Below, piece by piece: positions 55,243-63,064 of a DNA stretch of 64,000 nucleotides. This DNA comes from Zobellia barbeyronii (GTDB lineage Bacteria > Bacteroidota > Bacteroidia > Flavobacteriales > Flavobacteriaceae). Both the position numbers and the translations under genes were made by a program. The DNA is taken from positions 496,001-560,000 of the forward strand of contig NZ_JACATN010000002.1 of the NCBI RefSeq assembly GCF_018603515.1. Reading direction: 5' to 3'. Positions within the stretch are counted from its first letter, which is position 1. Each line of letters starts with the position of its first letter. The notes beneath the pieces are model-generated. The model was not told where the DNA came from. It saw only the letters and a program-made list of their open reading frames with translations, and searched no databases.

Positions 55243-55625
55243 TCTAGGTTAACATCTGTAATAGCTCCATGCGAGTCATGAGCTACCACTCCCCCATTTT
55301 TTACCACCAATAACTGTGGTGATTGATGCATCACCTGAAATTTATAGCCAGTTTCATCAGAAACCTGACGATAACTGTGTAAATCTAAAAAGTAGAAATC
55401 CATCTGACCATCTTCAAAAGCATAGTTCTTAGTAAACATATTTAAGACCATCCGGCTAATGCCGCAGGTAGTAGAATGCTTAAATATTACCTGTGGTTTT
55501 GTCAAAGATTTTTTTTCAATTTCACTCAATTGTTCCACAGAAGTAAGTGCAACCCAAGGAATTTTAACTTCCTTCTCGTTTTCACCTTCATTTTTACTTC
55601 CAAATATATTATTAAAGAGACCCAT
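55230..55625 (-). CDS. ytxJ: Bacillithiol-system protein YtxJ (monothiol bacilliredoxin)
   Basis: 131 residues, thioredoxin fold. The active-site region IFKHSTTCGISRMVLNMF carries a single Cys (about residue 54), as in YtxJ, which removes bacillithiol from protein cysteines; the rest (VMHQSPQLLVVKNGGVVAHDSHGAI) matches too. It implies that the organism makes bacillithiol. Single gene, convergent with fahA; its 3' end forms part of the terminator hairpin. Confidence 0.92.
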   Translation of the reverse strand: MGLFNNIFGSKNEGENEKEVKIPWVALTSVEQLSEIEKKSLTKPQVIFKHSTTCGISRMVLNMFTKNYAFEDGQMDFYFLDLHSYRQVSDETGYKFQVMHQSPQLLVVKNGGVVAHDSHGAITDVNLEKYL

Positions 55626-55671
55626 TTCGTATTTTTATAGTATCAGTCTGATGTTCTTAAAAAACTTACAC

Positions 55672-55732
55672 CTGACTTAATGTCTTGCGTTTTGCGATAT
55701 TAAGCGCCATTTTGTCTTGCAATGTATCTTGG
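55672..55732 (+). promoter_or_regulatory. Candidate heat-shock elements and -7-like box of clpB
   Basis: CTGACTTAATGTCTTGC (55672-55688) and GCGCCATTTTGTCTTGC (55704-55720), 32 bp apart, about three helical turns, sharing TGTCTTGC; then TATCTTGG (55725-55732). The first copy matches the TGACnTnATGTC element before dnaK. The second copy lies 8 nt upstream of the TATC box by its TGTC, as in dnaK (7 nt). Confidence 0.5.
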
Positions 55733-55791
55733 TAAGATTATTGACTTATTTAAATCAAAAATAAACAATAACACTAGAAAACTATATACAT

Positions 55792-58392
55792 ATGAACTTT
55801 AATAATTACACCACAAAATCTCAGGAGGCTATTCAACAAGCCCAGCAGGTTGCACAAGGTTTGGGCCACCAGCAGATAGAGAACGAACATTTGTTCAAAG
55901 CAATTTGGGAAGTAGATGAAAACGTTCTTCCATTCATTCTCAAGAAATTGAACATCAATGTTCCTTTAATAGCGCAAATTTTAGACAAAGAATTAGAAAG
56001 CTTTCCAAAAGTTTCCGGAGGAGATATAATCTTATCTAGAGAAGCTGGGAAGACATTAAACGAAGCCAGCATCATTGCTAAAAAGATGGATGACGAATTT
56101 GTTTCCATAGAACATCTTTTATTAGCTATTTTAAAATCTAAAAGTAAGATTGCCCAAATATTAAAAGATCAAGGCGCCACTGAAAAAGATTTAAAAGCAG
56201 CTATTGATGAGTTACGTAAAGGAGGAAAAGTAACTTCACAAAGTGCTGAGGATACGTATAACTCACTGGAAAAATATGCCAAAAACCTTAATCAGTTAGC
56301 GGATAGCGGAAAGTTGGACCCAGTTATTGGTCGTGATGAGGAGATACGCCGTATTCTTCAGATTTTATCGCGTAGAACCAAGAACAATCCCATATTGGTA
56401 GGTGAACCAGGTACAGGTAAAACGGCAATAGCCGAAGGTCTTGCCCATAGAATTGTACAAGGTGATGTTCCCGAAAATTTAAAAGATAAAATTATTTATT
56501 CTTTAGATATGGGTGCTCTTATTGCAGGAGCTAAATACAAAGGTGAGTTCGAGGAGCGATTGAAATCGGTTATCAAAGAAGTTACTTCCTCAGATGGCGA
56601 TATTGTATTGTTCATTGATGAAATCCACACCCTTGTTGGTGCAGGTGGAGGCCAAGGCGCCATGGATGCCGCAAACATCTTAAAACCAGCATTAGCGCGT
56701 GGAGAGCTTAGAGCAATAGGCGCCACAACTTTAGATGAATACCAAAAGTATTTTGAAAAAGACAAAGCCTTAGAAAGACGTTTTCAAAAAGTAATTGTAA
56801 ACGAACCTGACACGGAGAGCGCAATTTCAATTCTACGTGGTATTAAGGAAAAATATGAAGCGCACCATAAAGTCCGTATTAAAGATGAGGCAGTAATTGC
56901 AGCGGTAGAATTATCTCAACGTTACATTACCAATCGTTTTTTACCGGATAAGGCCATTGATTTAATGGATGAGGCCGCAGCGAAATTACGAATGGAAATT
57001 AATTCTAAACCTGAAGAATTAGATGTTCTTGACCGTAAGATTATGCAGCTGGAGATTGAAATAGAAGCTATTAAGCGTGAAGACGACAAGGCTAAGCTAA
57101 AAGTATTGAATGTTGATTTAGCGAATTTCAAAGAAGATCGAAATGAACTCTTTGCCAAGTGGGAGAGCGAAAAATCGGTTGTAGATGAGATTCAAAAAAC
57201 TAAACAGGATATAGAAGGTTTTAAAGTTGAAGCAGAACGCGCTGAGCGTAATGGAGATTACGGTAAAGTAGCTGAGCTCAGATACGGTAAGATAAAAGAG
57301 TCTCAAGAAAAATTAGCAGACCTCCAAGTTGTATTAGATGAACAGCAATTGGGAGATACGCTAATAAAAGAAGAAGTTACCAATGAAGACATTGCCGAAG
57401 TTGTAGCAAAATGGACCGGAATACCGGTGAAAAAAATGCTGCAAAGTGAGCGCGAAAAACTTTTACAATTAGAAACTGTATTACATAAAAGAGTCGTTGG
57501 TCAAAACGAGGCTATTGAAGCGGTATCGGATGCTATTAGAAGAAGTCGCGCCGGATTACAAGATTCCAACAGGCCTATTGGTTCATTCCTGTTCCTAGGT
57601 ACAACTGGGGTTGGTAAGACCGAGTTAGCAAAAACTTTGGCATCCTATCTTTTTGACGATGAAAGTGCAATGACCCGTATTGACATGAGCGAATATCAAG
57701 AACGCCACTCAGTAAGTAGATTGGTAGGAGCGCCTCCAGGATACGTAGGTTATGATGAAGGTGGTCAATTAACAGAGGCTGTCCGTAGAAGGCCATACTC
57801 CGTAATACTGCTTGATGAAATTGAAAAAGCACACCCTGATACTTTCAATGTTTTATTGCAAGTATTAGATGAAGGAAGGTTAACGGATAATAAAGGACGG
57901 GTTGCAGATTTCAAGAATAGCATTATAATTATGACCAGTAATATGGGTAGTAATATTATTCAAGAAAAATTCGAAAACAGTAAAGACCCTTACAGCGCAA
58001 CTGAAGCTGCACGAGTAGAAGTTCTTGGATTGTTACGTAAAACAATACGACCGGAATTTCTTAACAGGATTGACGATATCATCATGTTTACACCACTTAG
58101 TCGCGAGGATATTACCAAAATTGTTAGACTACAGTTAGATGGCTTAAAGAAAAACATTGCTAAGCAACATATAACTATTGATGCTACAGAAGAAGCAATT
58201 AATTACTTGGCCAATAAGGGTTATGATCCACAATACGGAGCTCGCCCCATAAAAAGGGTAATACAGAAAGACGTTTTAAACAGTCTTTCTAAAGAACTCT
58301 TAAGCGGAAATATAAAAGCTGAAAGTATTGTTCTGATTGATTCCTTTAATGATGAACTGGTATTTAGAAATCAAGATGAATTGGTAGAATAA
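55792..58392 (+). CDS. clpB: ATP-dependent chaperone ClpB
   Basis: 866 residues. Order: Clp N domain (NFNNYTTKSQEAIQQAQQVA), NBD1 with Walker A GEPGTGKTAIAEG and Walker B IVLFIDEIHTLVGAG, the long coiled-coil middle domain (about 400-530, marks ClpB rather than ClpA/C), NBD2 with Walker A GTTGVGKTELAKT and VILLDEIEKAHPD, and the C-terminal domain. It is a hexameric disaggregase that works with DnaK to rescue aggregated proteins. No IGF/IGL ClpP-binding loop is evident. Single gene with a terminator at 58424-58450. Confidence 0.98.
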   Translation: MNFNNYTTKSQEAIQQAQQVAQGLGHQQIENEHLFKAIWEVDENVLPFILKKLNINVPLIAQILDKELESFPKVSGGDIILSREAGKTLNEASIIAKKMDDEFVSIEHLLLAILKSKSKIAQILKDQGATEKDLKAAIDELRKGGKVTSQSAEDTYNSLEKYAKNLNQLADSGKLDPVIGRDEEIRRILQILSRRTKNNPILVGEPGTGKTAIAEGLAHRIVQGDVPENLKDKIIYSLDMGALIAGAKYKGEFEERLKSVIKEVTSSDGDIVLFIDEIHTLVGAGGGQGAMDAANILKPALARGELRAIGATTLDEYQKYFEKDKALERRFQKVIVNEPDTESAISILRGIKEKYEAHHKVRIKDEAVIAAVELSQRYITNRFLPDKAIDLMDEAAAKLRMEINSKPEELDVLDRKIMQLEIEIEAIKREDDKAKLKVLNVDLANFKEDRNELFAKWESEKSVVDEIQKTKQDIEGFKVEAERAERNGDYGKVAELRYGKIKESQEKLADLQVVLDEQQLGDTLIKEEVTNEDIAEVVAKWTGIPVKKMLQSEREKLLQLETVLHKRVVGQNEAIEAVSDAIRRSRAGLQDSNRPIGSFLFLGTTGVGKTELAKTLASYLFDDESAMTRIDMSEYQERHSVSRLVGAPPGYVGYDEGGQLTEAVRRRPYSVILLDEIEKAHPDTFNVLLQVLDEGRLTDNKGRVADFKNSIIIMTSNMGSNIIQEKFENSKDPYSATEAARVEVLGLLRKTIRPEFLNRIDDIIMFTPLSREDITKIVRLQLDGLKKNIAKQHITIDATEEAINYLANKGYDPQYGARPIKRVIQKDVLNSLSKELLSGNIKAESIVLIDSFNDELVFRNQDELVE

Positions 58393-58423
58393 ATTCATTA
58401 ACTTTAAATAACAATAGAATTTT

Positions 58424-58450
58424 AAAAGCACCCTAAAAAAGGGTGCTTTT
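58424..58450 (+). terminator. Terminator after clpB
   Basis: AAAAGCACCC / GGGTGCTTTT with a TAAAAAA loop, then further T residues. Confidence 0.9.
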
Positions 58451-58460
58451 TTTTGCTTAG

Positions 58461-58480
58461 TATATACCATACAGTATATA
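58461..58480 (+). promoter_or_regulatory. Probable TetR operator
   Basis: TATATAC (58461-58467) and GTATATA (58474-58480), 7-bp perfect arms, 6-nt spacer, 31 bp before the start of the TetR gene; TATCTTCG at 58488-58495 is a possible -7 box just after it, so binding would block transcription. Confidence 0.5.
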
Positions 58481-58511
58481 AATTATTTATCTTCGTATAA
58501 AACTGCACCCT

Positions 58512-59108
58512 ATGTCTACAAAAGCCGAAAGAACTACAGCCTTTATTATCGAAACTGTTGCCTCCGTTTTTAACAAACACGGTTACATAGGCACCAGTAT
58601 GAGCGACCTTACTGAAGCCACTGGGCTTACAAAAGGAGCTATCTACGGTAATTTTGAAAATAAAGAAGCCTTAGCACTATCTGCTTATCAATATAACAGC
58701 AACTTACTTTTATCCAAAATAGACGAGGTCCTTTCAGAAAAGAGCAATGCTCTTGACAAACTTGGCAACCTAACTGATTTCTACAGAAATTACGACACAT
58801 TCACGCTAAGCATGGGTGGGTGCCCTATTTTAAATACGGGCGTAGATGCGCAACATAACAACAGATTACTAGTTGCAGCAAATAAAGAGGTAATAAAGGA
58901 AATGGAAGGCAAAATTGCCTTAGTGCTGGAAGACGGCGTTAAGAAGAACGAATTACACCTCCCAGTTACCCCTACGCAATTTGCAAAGCAACTTTTTACA
59001 ATGATTCAAGGTGCTATTGCCATGGCTACAATGACCAGCGACAAAAAATACCTTACCAACACCATCGCTTATTTAGAAGTTCTAATCAAAAAGGAGCTTA
59101 AAAAGTAA
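58512..59108 (+). CDS. TetR/AcrR-family transcriptional regulator
   Basis: 198 residues. The N-terminal helix-turn-helix is typical: IETVASVFNKHGYIGTSMSDLTEATGLTKGAIYGNFENKEALALSAY (residues 13-60), with the recognition helix in TKGAIYGNF. The C-terminal ligand domain has GGCPILNTG, a signature of the YxaF/LmrA-like subgroup (TetR_C family). It probably represses itself through the palindrome upstream; the target transporter or enzyme is not next to it. The downstream neighbour on the opposite strand is the PorP-like gene. Confidence 0.92.
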   Translation: MSTKAERTTAFIIETVASVFNKHGYIGTSMSDLTEATGLTKGAIYGNFENKEALALSAYQYNSNLLLSKIDEVLSEKSNALDKLGNLTDFYRNYDTFTLSMGGCPILNTGVDAQHNNRLLVAANKEVIKEMEGKIALVLEDGVKKNELHLPVTPTQFAKQLFTMIQGAIAMATMTSDKKYLTNTIAYLEVLIKKELKK

Positions 59109-59228
59109 TTAGGCTGATTTTTTATTTCCGTATTTGACAGAGCACTGATTTTAATGTTCAACAATTCACCAAGTTAACGTATCAGTTATGCTGAGCGAAA
59201 AACTGATGCAATTTGTCACAAATTCACC

Positions 59229-61019
59229 TTATTTTCCTACCACTCTAAAAATCCAAGTTTTTCCGCTGAACTTACCGTCAAAATTACTATCTCTAGCATT
59301 TCTGGCTTGCCCCATTGTATCAAAACGGTTTAAATACACATAATGGAATTTGTTCTTGCTACGTATAAATGAATCTGGCTGAAGTCCTTTTCTCTCTAAA
59401 TCGGCTACAAAAGCATCAAAGTACTTTTTGGTACCAAACACATTGGCTATTAAGTAATAGCCGGGCTCTAATCCTGCCTCTGCTTGTACTTCTTCATACT
59501 TCTCGCCTTTAAGAGGTGTAATCACTTCTTCTTGTTGTACCAATTTAGTTTCTTGAGCCACTTTCTCTTGAGCTGATTTTACTGCTGCAGCAGCTGCGGC
59601 GGCTTCAGCTTTCTCTTTTGCTTCCTTAATTTTTTGTGCAGCAGCCAAAGCTTCTTCTTGTTTGGCTTTATTGATTACGTCTAATTTTGTTGCTTGTTCT
59701 GCCTCTTCAATTTTAGCGAGTTCAGCCGCTTTAGCTTTTTGAGCCATTTCATCCTTCTGCTGCATAGCTTCTTTTTCAGTAGCTTTCGCAAGCGCTTCTT
59801 CTACTTTCATTTGCTCTTCAAGTTCTTTCTGAAGACGTTTCTCTTCTTTATTTAAAGCTAGCGCGGTTTCTTTTTCTGCTTTTGCTATAGAATCTTGAGC
59901 AGCTTTCTCCAGCTTACGGCGTTCCTTTTCTTGTTTTTTGGCTAGTTTCTCTTCTGATTTAGATTCTTCCGCTAGTTCTTCTGTTTTTTCAAGTTCCTCC
60001 GTAAGTGCTTCTTTATTCTTTTCCTCTTCTGCTTCGGCTTTAGCCACTGCGGCAGATTCTATTTGCTCTAACTCATTTTCTTCTGACACCACAGAACCTA
60101 CCATTTTATGTCGCTCTTCGGGTTTACCAAAGAAATAGGCAGCCATCAGCTCAAAAGAAGATTCTGTACTTACTGATGAATCTGCTCCAAACTCTACTAA
60201 CGCACCTAAAGACACATGATTAAAAAATGTGCCACCTACCCCAACACCGTATCCGTAGAAATTATTAAAACCTAGCTGACCCCAATATTTATTGGTATTT
60301 AAAAGGGCATTAAAACCAATTTGATTGGCCTGTCCCGGAATTGTTCGCAAGTACATAGAAGGACGCACAAAGGCATTCATGGCCGCCCCGAGCGATACTG
60401 GAAAATCATACGAAACAGCACCCATATAAACCTTGTCCTCTTTTTCCGTATTGACCTCTTTTTCGGTAAAATTATAATCGAATAAATTTTCTGAAGCAAA
60501 ACCCAACGTAAGTCTTTCTACACTAAGATTCACACCTGGCGCCATTTGCAAAATAAAATCATCAACAGATGATGACTGAGGCAATGGAAAATCTGGGTCA
60601 ACAATAAAACGGTCATCCGCCAAAGATTGCTTGAATCCAAAAACATTAGCTCCTACTGATAGTTTTACAGTTTCATTAAGGTCAAAGCTATATGCGTAAT
60701 TGATAACACCGCCCGTATCAAAATAGATACCTGTATTTTGCTGAAAAAATGCAGCACCAACGGCAGAGTTAGTATTTAATTTTCTCGTGTAATTTATAAA
60801 CTGGGTCGTAGGGTTACCATCTATAGTTTGCCATTGCCAGCGCACCCAATAGGCCAAAGAGTTGGCATTGTTCCTGTCTACTGAATAAGCCGGATTAAAC
60901 AAACTAGAATTATAAGTTGTTAGGTTATGCTGCCTTAAATCTGCTGGTAAACGCGACTCTTGACTTTGAAGAACCAAAACAAACATTAAAAAAAGAAAAG
61001 AGATTATAGTTTTGCCCAT
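59229..61019 (-). CDS. PorP/SprF-family T9SS protein fused to coiled coil and SPOR-like domain
   Basis: 596 residues from the ATG at 61019 (start of the signal peptide MGKTIISFLFLMFVLVLQSQ). Residues 20-310 match the PorP/SprF outer membrane barrel (SLFNPAYSVDRNNANSLAYWVRWQ, NYTRKLNTNSAVGAAFFQQNTG, LGALVEFGADSSVSTESSFELMAAYFFGK). Residues about 320-510 are a long Glu/Lys/Ala coiled coil with EEKRLQKELEEQM-like heptads and an Ala8 run. The last 75 residues (GYYLIANVFGTKKYFDAFVADLERKGLQPDSFI) resemble a SPOR fold, which binds denuded peptidoglycan. The design would connect an outer membrane barrel to the cell wall through the periplasm. PorP/SprF proteins work with type IX secretion and gliding. 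Confidence 0.85.
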   Translation of the reverse strand: MGKTIISFLFLMFVLVLQSQESRLPADLRQHNLTTYNSSLFNPAYSVDRNNANSLAYWVRWQWQTIDGNPTTQFINYTRKLNTNSAVGAAFFQQNTGIYFDTGGVINYAYSFDLNETVKLSVGANVFGFKQSLADDRFIVDPDFPLPQSSSVDDFILQMAPGVNLSVERLTLGFASENLFDYNFTEKEVNTEKEDKVYMGAVSYDFPVSLGAAMNAFVRPSMYLRTIPGQANQIGFNALLNTNKYWGQLGFNNFYGYGVGVGGTFFNHVSLGALVEFGADSSVSTESSFELMAAYFFGKPEERHKMVGSVVSEENELEQIESAAVAKAEAEEEKNKEALTEELEKTEELAEESKSEEKLAKKQEKERRKLEKAAQDSIAKAEKETALALNKEEKRLQKELEEQMKVEEALAKATEKEAMQQKDEMAQKAKAAELAKIEEAEQATKLDVINKAKQEEALAAAQKIKEAKEKAEAAAAAAAVKSAQEKVAQETKLVQQEEVITPLKGEKYEEVQAEAGLEPGYYLIANVFGTKKYFDAFVADLERKGLQPDSFIRSKNKFHYVYLNRFDTMGQARNARDSNFDGKFSGKTWIFRVVGK

Positions 61020-61116
61020 GATTAGAAAAACAAAAACAAGTATTCTTACATACTTTTTTTGTATAAATTTAGTTAACATTTATGCAAGAGTTTTCAACCA
61101 AAAACTATTACTTATT

Positions 61117-61674
61117 ATGCAACGGATCAAATCCCTTTATATTATCCTTTTTGTCACGTTAATTTTAGCAAGTTGCAAAGACGGTCAAAAAGCAGACCAA
61201 GATACAAACGCCAAAGGTGTTGTTTCTACCTTCTATTTTATACGCCATGCTGAGAAGGATCGATCAGATGCAGAAAATACAGATCCAGAATTAAATCAAC
61301 GTGGTTTAGGAAGAGCTATGCATTGGGCCGAAATTCTAAAAGATGTTGAGCTAGACGTTATTTACACCACAGACTACGAAAGAACTTCTATGACTGCAGC
61401 GCCAACCGCTGTTAAAAAGGAGCTTGATGTAAAATACTACGAACCTCAGAATGTAAATATAGAACAGTTCAAAACTGATAATCTAGGTAAAAAAGTCCTT
61501 GTTGTTGGCCATAGCAACACCACGCCTGAATTTGTAAATAAGATGATTGGCGAAGATTTGTATTACGAAATGGACGATAGCGACAATGGCAGTCTTTTTA
61601 TTGTTCAACTCGCTAACGGCCAAGCCACTTCTCAAAGAATCCACATTAATTGCAACTGTCCAAAAGAACGGTAA
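61117..61674 (+). CDS. Histidine phosphatase superfamily lipoprotein (SixA/PGAM-like)
   Basis: 185 residues from the ATG at 61117, which begins a lipoprotein signal (VTLILASCKDG, Cys18). Seen: FYFIRHAEKDRSDAENTDPELNQRGLGRA with the phosphohistidine RHAEK, IYTTDYERTSMTA, and VLVVGHSNTTPEFVN with the second catalytic His. It should remove phosphate from a small substrate or protein in the periplasm; substrate unknown. The C-terminal HINCNCPKER has a Cys pair. An ATG at 61012 overlaps the divergent PorP-like gene start and is not favoured. Confidence 0.9.
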   Translation: MQRIKSLYIILFVTLILASCKDGQKADQDTNAKGVVSTFYFIRHAEKDRSDAENTDPELNQRGLGRAMHWAEILKDVELDVIYTTDYERTSMTAAPTAVKKELDVKYYEPQNVNIEQFKTDNLGKKVLVVGHSNTTPEFVNKMIGEDLYYEMDDSDNGSLFIVQLANGQATSQRIHINCNCPKER

Positions 61675-61774
61675 CTGAATTTCTGAACGAATAAAGTAAA
61701 GTGGTATCAATTTATAATATACCCTTATCAGTTTTCTATGCCCATGATTTAGCCTATAATTTAGGGAACTTCAC

Positions 61775-61782
61775 TATTTTTG
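61775..61782 (+). promoter_or_regulatory. Possible -7 box 4 bp before smpB
   Basis: TATTTTTG is an exact match to TAnnTTTG and ends 4 bp before the smpB ATG; no clear TTG is at the right distance upstream. If used, the mRNA would be leaderless. Confidence 0.3.
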
Positions 61783-61786
61783 TGCT

Positions 61787-62251
61787 ATGGTTCAAAAGAA
61801 CGTCAACATAAAGAATAAAAAAGCCAAGTTTGAATATGAGTTCATAGACACCTATGTAGCTGGTATTGTTTTGGCTGGAACTGAAATAAAATCTATCCGA
61901 GAAGGCAAAGCCTCAATAACTCAGAGTTTTTGCGAGTTTAACGACCGTGGAGAGCTTTTTGTCATCAACATGCAAATTGATGAGTATTCTCACGCTTCCC
62001 ACTTTAATCACAAGCCAAAGGCTGAACGTAAGTTACTCATGAACAAGCGCGAGCTTACTAAATTGCGTAAAGAAGTCACAACCTCTGGTTTTACCATTGT
62101 GCCCATAAACCTATTCACAAACGATAGAGGTCTAGCCAAGTTAAAAATTGCGCTAGGTAAGGGTAAAAAACTATATGACAAACGAGAAACCCTCAAAGAC
62201 CGTGATAACCAACGCGATCTTTCAAGAATAAAGAAAAGTTTCAATAATTAA
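61787..62251 (+). CDS. smpB: SsrA-binding protein SmpB
   Basis: 154 residues. Seen: NKKAKFEYEFIDTYVAGIVLAGTEIKSIREGKASI, FCEFNDRGELFVINMQIDEYSHAS, KPKAERKLLMNKREL and the C-terminal KKLYDKRETLKDRDNQRDL whose basic tail sits in the ribosomal decoding site. With tmRNA it rescues stalled ribosomes; no ssrA gene was seen in the window. The stop is 9 bp from the convergent pcm stop. Confidence 0.97.
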   Translation: MVQKNVNIKNKKAKFEYEFIDTYVAGIVLAGTEIKSIREGKASITQSFCEFNDRGELFVINMQIDEYSHASHFNHKPKAERKLLMNKRELTKLRKEVTTSGFTIVPINLFTNDRGLAKLKIALGKGKKLYDKRETLKDRDNQRDLSRIKKSFNN

Positions 62252-62260
62252 GTTTATTGC

Positions 62261-62902
62261 CTAATTCTTATTTTCAAGAAGCGGTACAAAACGGAAAGAA
62301 CCGAATTCTTTCTTTTCGAACTCTTTTTCAGATTTTCGAATAAACAATGTCATGATTTGGTCATCTGTTCCCACGGGTATTACCAATCTTCCGCCAATTT
62401 TTAATTGACTCATAAGTGCCTTTGGCACTTCAGGTGCTCCTGCAGTAACAATAATTCCGTCATAAGGAGCTTCCCCTGGTAAGCCTTTATAACCATCGCC
62501 AAAAATGAGTTTCTTTGGGCGATATCCCATTTTTCTAAAGAAAATTTTAGTTTTCTTAAAAAGTTCGGATTGGCGTTCAATTGTATAAACCTTTGACCTT
62601 AAAAGTAATAGTACCGCAGTCTGGTAACCACTACCCGTTCCTATTTCTAGAATTTTATGATCAGGTTTTACTTCCAACAATTCTGATTGGAAAGCAACGG
62701 TGTATGGTTGTGAGATAGTCTGGTCCGCCCCTATCGGAAAAGCTTTGTCTTGATAGGCATGGCCTTCAAAACTGCTATCCATAAACAAATGCCTCGGTAT
62801 GGTACGTATGGCTTCCAGTACATTTTTATCGGTAATGCCTTTAGCTACCAATATTTCGGCCAGCTTATTACGCATTCCCCTATGTTTTAAAGTATCTCTC
62901 AA
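62261..62902 (-). CDS. pcm: Protein-L-isoaspartate O-methyltransferase
   Basis: 213 residues. I chose the TTG at 62902, which gives the family-like start MRDTLKHRGMRNKLAEIL; an ATG at 62875 would give a shorter form and a TTG at 62944 a longer one. Motifs: PRHLFMDSSFEGHAYQDKAFPIGADQTISQP, the SAM-binding ILEIGTGSGYQTAVL, IFGDGYKGLP and YDGIIVTAGAPEVP. It methylates isoaspartyl residues of damaged proteins with S-adenosylmethionine, in the cytoplasm. Convergent with smpB. Confidence 0.9.
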   Translation of the reverse strand: MRDTLKHRGMRNKLAEILVAKGITDKNVLEAIRTIPRHLFMDSSFEGHAYQDKAFPIGADQTISQPYTVAFQSELLEVKPDHKILEIGTGSGYQTAVLLLLRSKVYTIERQSELFKKTKIFFRKMGYRPKKLIFGDGYKGLPGEAPYDGIIVTAGAPEVPKALMSQLKIGGRLVIPVGTDDQIMTLFIRKSEKEFEKKEFGSFRFVPLLENKN

Positions 62903-63064
62903 CGGTTTGGTTTTGGAACGTAAAGTTAACTTGTAAATCTTCAATTCACAAGTATACCGCCTAAATGTCAGCCTTCATTTTTTAAAAGATTTTCAAACCT
63001 GAATCTTATCCAATCAAACCCGAAAACTCCTAAAGTATCCTTATTTTTGATATAAATTGAAATT

